A stretch of DNA of 64,000 nucleotides from Cerrena zonata (lineage: Eukaryota; Basidiomycota; Agaricomycetes; Polyporales; Cerrenaceae). This document shows positions 56,694 through 64,000 of the stretch, piece after piece (within the stretch, counting starts at the first letter, position 1; every line of letters begins with the position of its first letter). Under the pieces are notes generated by a model, which saw only the letters and a program-made list of their open reading frames with translations, searched no databases and was not told the DNA's origin. The DNA is taken from positions 2,418,001-2,482,000 of the forward strand of contig JASBNA010000003.1 in NCBI GenBank assembly GCA_038087015.1, in the 5' to 3' direction. Made by a program: the position numbers and the translations under genes.

Positions 56694-58496
56694 TCGTATA
56701 TGTATATATATATTGCTTTGTCTACTACTGTACTGCTCGCGATGCCGGTTATCATAATCAGACTTTCAGTAGCATTTTTCGGAAGTATTGCTAAGATACC
56801 CTAAGTTGAGTAGATCCAGAACCACTCTATCCTGTCTTATGGGTAACATTCTTTAATTTATATGAGTAGACAAACTCTTAAATATCTTCACTTACATATG
56901 TCTACTCGCACTCACATCGTCTGAAATTATACAAGATAACACTAAGTCACAGAATGTATCTTGATCTTACTGCGCTCGGCTCAGACTATGCCTACGCCGC
57001 TCCTTAGTAAGCCCTCAGTATTCAATATTCAGTTCTCGGGGTCGCCAAAAAGTTCAGGGCTGCATAGATAGAGCTATCAAATATACTACTGTCCGCCAGT
57101 GCCAAGGTATGTGATTGAACACTACTATATATATTAAGTTTTGTCACGGTCCTACCTCATGCCGTGATTTCGATACGTAATACGTTTCGGGATGTCCATC
57201 GCACGTGTACACATAGGCTCAGCACTCCTTTCAAATTGTGAGCATGTCGGGTCTCCTAAAGTCGGACTTGATGAACACTTATCAGAGTTTTCAGTTGCAC
57301 CACACTATGCAGCCAGGTTGAACCCCGTGGTGCGCACAGAAAGTGGATCATCATACATTTAGACCCTGTCATGTCTAACGGCGTAAGCAACCCCATAATT
57401 TATATTCTAGGTACCGACGAGGCTGAACATGCTGTTAAGCTTTAGGCCAATTACCACATTATTGGGACGCCAAACCCCTTCATGCCCGTAAGTCATTTGC
57501 GCCCAAAGGTGTCTCCTGACCCACCCACCTCGACCCGCACGAGATCCAGCCTCCACATACATGGAAATTATTGAGACCCTCATAACGAAGCATAAGTTAT
57601 GTCTTCGCGCATACCAATGGGTAGGCATTGTATAACATGAGATATACTCCCATGCACGGAAGTGAGCTTGGTACCTTCGCCGACTCACTGTGGCGTTTCA
57701 TCACCCAAGACCGGGACGCTGTACGAAATAGCGATTGAGTACTGGTTGTCGGCCACTGCACTCACCTGCTCTTGGGTGAGGCAATACATGACGCACGTTG
57801 GGCGCGATCGGTGAGGTCAAACTGTATGGAGTAGTACCGGGGGTGGTCATGCTAGTAGGTAAGTGATATATCTCCGGGACGTGACCCCATATTCAATGTA
57901 ATATGACTGACAGGATGGCTGATATGTCAGGCGTGACATTGGGATTAATCCAAGCTGTAAATACGATCCAGTTAACTGATTCAACGTGTCGCTGGATGGT
58001 GCTACTCAAGACTGGCTGTCCTTGGGCGGTTTGCTCGAGGGCTCATGCACCGCGCCGCTGGTATTTCGTCGCCCACAATTCACGAAATGATGGTAACCCG
58101 TATCAGTCACTTCATTCTTTAGGGTTGAAACTTTCTTCAAATTTTACGTTCAACTAAATATCATTCAAAATACAAGCAAATCCGATGATGCTCGGGATTG
58201 CATTCTCAGAACTGCCGTTGGAATTACACCTTTAGCACCAGAACGCCACCAAATGGGGCAGGGCACGCTCATGGCGCGTTTTACCCTGTCACCAAGGTTC
58301 GAGACCACCGCCCTGCTACGCTGCACGGGTATGTAAGCCCATCCCCCCTTTACAGAACAGCCGAAAGATCACCTAAAAGATCATAATAGCGCTACAGATT
58401 CTGTATAAATATGGGGATAAATCCACCAAGGAGTTCCCCACTGGCATTCACATCTCGCTACTTCCTTACTATCTTCTCGAACTCCTACCTTGCAAC
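56694..58496. other. AT-rich intergenic region
   Basis: About 1.8 kb, AT-rich at its start, with stops in all frames and only chance open frames (57407-57688 minus, 57903-58157 plus). TGTCACGGT occurs at 57142-57150, far from any start. No terminal repeats or RNA genes recognised. Confidence 0.5.
58404..58410 (+). promoter_or_regulatory. TATA box of the secreted cysteine protein gene
   Basis: TATAAAT about 90 bases upstream of the start codon at 58497, normal core-promoter spacing. Confidence 0.55.
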
Positions 58497-59199
58497 ATGT
58501 TCACTAAGCTCTTTTCCCTTACTCTTGCTCTCCTCGCCGCTACCTCTCAGGTCGCTGCTATACCCGCAGAGTCTCTGCAGAAGAGAGGTCCTGGATGTGA
58601 TGGGTTTCCCGGCGGACTGAGCGATCTCAGTAGTTTCAGGCTCTCCGCTTCGGGTGGAACCAACAAGGGAGAGGACCTTGTTCTCTTTGATTCCGGAAAC
58701 AAGGTTGGAGATGCTGACATCTTTGTCCTCGCGGTACGTACATGACAGGAACGTTCATGCTGAAGTACGAAATTCAGAGCTGACGAATGTTTTTATTTGC
58801 ACTTTCAGAGTCGCTTCACTGTGCCTCCCACGAACGTCCCTACCTTCTCATTGAACACCGGGGCATTGCTTCCCGATAACTCAGACCTTGTCGATCTCGC
58901 TGTCGCCGCAGGAGATTTACCAGGCTTCGCTGCTAACCACGGAGAGGGTAACCACATTTACTGCGCAGTTGTACGTTCCCTTTAAACTTCTACATCCTCT
59001 ATGTCACTCAAGTTCACTATAGCCCAACGGTGGATCTAACTTCGTCCTCGGCGTGAACAGCGACAAGAGCAATTTCTTCATTTGTAACACCAAGACCGGT
59101 CCTTTCCATAGATTCATCGTCTACAAGCCTGATAGCAACAGCCTTGTGTATGACAGTCACACTTGTCAGAACATCCAGATCAACGTCATCAAGGTGTGA
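58497..59199 (+). CDS. Small secreted cysteine-containing protein
   Basis: Signal peptide MFTKLFSLTLALLAATSQVA, then a short pro-segment IPAESLQKR whose Lys-Arg (residues 29-30) is a likely Kex2 site. Three exons: 58497-58733, 58809-58970 and 59023-59199; both junctions are phase 0. The mature part, about 160 residues, has four cysteines (GPGCDG, HIYCAV, FFICNT, HTCQN) that could form two disulfides, and is rich in Gly, Asn and Asp. Its pattern (FVLAVGN-like strands, NFVLGVNSDKSNFFI, FHRFIVYKPDSN) suggests a compact beta fold. I do not recognise the family. Secreted cell-wall, effector-like or developmental roles are all possible; nothing in the neighbours decides. Confidence 0.8.
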
Positions 59200-59476
59200 G
59201 ATGGATGAACGAGAGTCGAGAAAAGAAGATAGGGTTGTACTCTAATTATTTCTCGAGTTACTGTGACGGACTAAATGTACTTTTTGGACTTTTGGAGCGG
59301 AGATAATATTGCTACTTGTATGTAAGAGTTTATAAAGGTGAATTCGGTGGATATGATGGCATTAAGTTTATTGCTGAGGATTACAACATATTCCGAGATG
59401 GATTACAAGATTGAAACTATGTACAAATAGGCATACAATAAGACGAGACAGTCTACAAGATATAAAATTTATATGC

Positions 59477-64000
<4,524 letters not shown>

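Noticed and set aside
58270..58350. GTTCGAGAC tract resembling a tRNA T-loop
   Set aside because: The flanking bases do not form a T-stem, and no anticodon or acceptor arm is visible.

Overview
The window is nuclear DNA of a filamentous basidiomycete, most likely an agaricomycete (mushroom-forming) fungus. Nearly every gene is cut by many introns of about 45-70 bases with GT..AG ends and CTNA-type branch sites. Genes lie on both strands without operons. The gene set fits this: a CBM1-linked GH6 cellobiohydrolase, F-box proteins, a fungal 2OG-oxygenase relic and an SRPK-type kinase relic. No rRNA, tRNA, CRISPR array or intact transposon was seen by eye. Exon borders given here are read by hand from splice signals and protein-family conservation.

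Layout. 1-3435 (-): HFM1/MER3 meiotic helicase, 3' end outside the window. 3665-4154 (+): CKS1. About 4780-5460 (+): decayed SRPK-like kinase. 6025-10250 (+): insulysin/STE23 metalloprotease. 10640-11947 (+): CDC10-type septin. 12932-14373 (+): AHA1 Hsp90 co-chaperone with an apparent C-terminal membrane anchor. 15002-20114 (-): P4-ATPase flippase. 20.1-24.07 kb: nearly gene-free. 24066-26267 (-): RPA1. 27354-28808 (-): indoleamine 2,3-dioxygenase. 28927-29240 (-): possible small membrane protein. 29979-31886 (-): mitochondrial 3-hydroxyisobutyryl-CoA hydrolase. 32099-34507 (+): tubulin cofactor E. 35375-36790 (-): SR splicing protein. 37210-39377 (+): mitochondrial cysteine desulfurase NFS1. 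39960-41748 (-): GH6 cellobiohydrolase. 44411-45466 (+): NmrA-like protein. 45600-47680 (-): a broken-looking ankyrin gene. 48150-50396 (-): F-box/WD40 protein. 50858-52081 (+): single-pass SH3 protein with a Fus1-like layout. 53496-54901 (+): inactivated 2OG-Fe(II) oxygenase. 55225-56693 (+): F-box protein. 58497-59199 (+): small secreted cysteine protein. 59477-64000 (-): SNF2 helicase, 5' end outside the window.

The conserved housekeeping genes do not form one pathway. Several are tied to the cell cycle, DNA replication or recombination (HFM1, CKS1, CDC10, RPA1, the SNF2 helicase). Four promoters, those of HFM1/CKS1, CDC10, RPA1 and the F-box/WD40 gene, share the 9-mer ACCGTGACA, and the RPA1 promoter also carries two MCB (ACGCGT) boxes. 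The 42-59 kb part is more accessory: decayed or fast-evolving family members, a secreted protein and long intergenic gaps.

I found no convincing new multi-gene system. The best leads are the membrane-anchored AHA1, the shared promoter 9-mer, and a set of decaying genes whose lost catalytic residues can be named.
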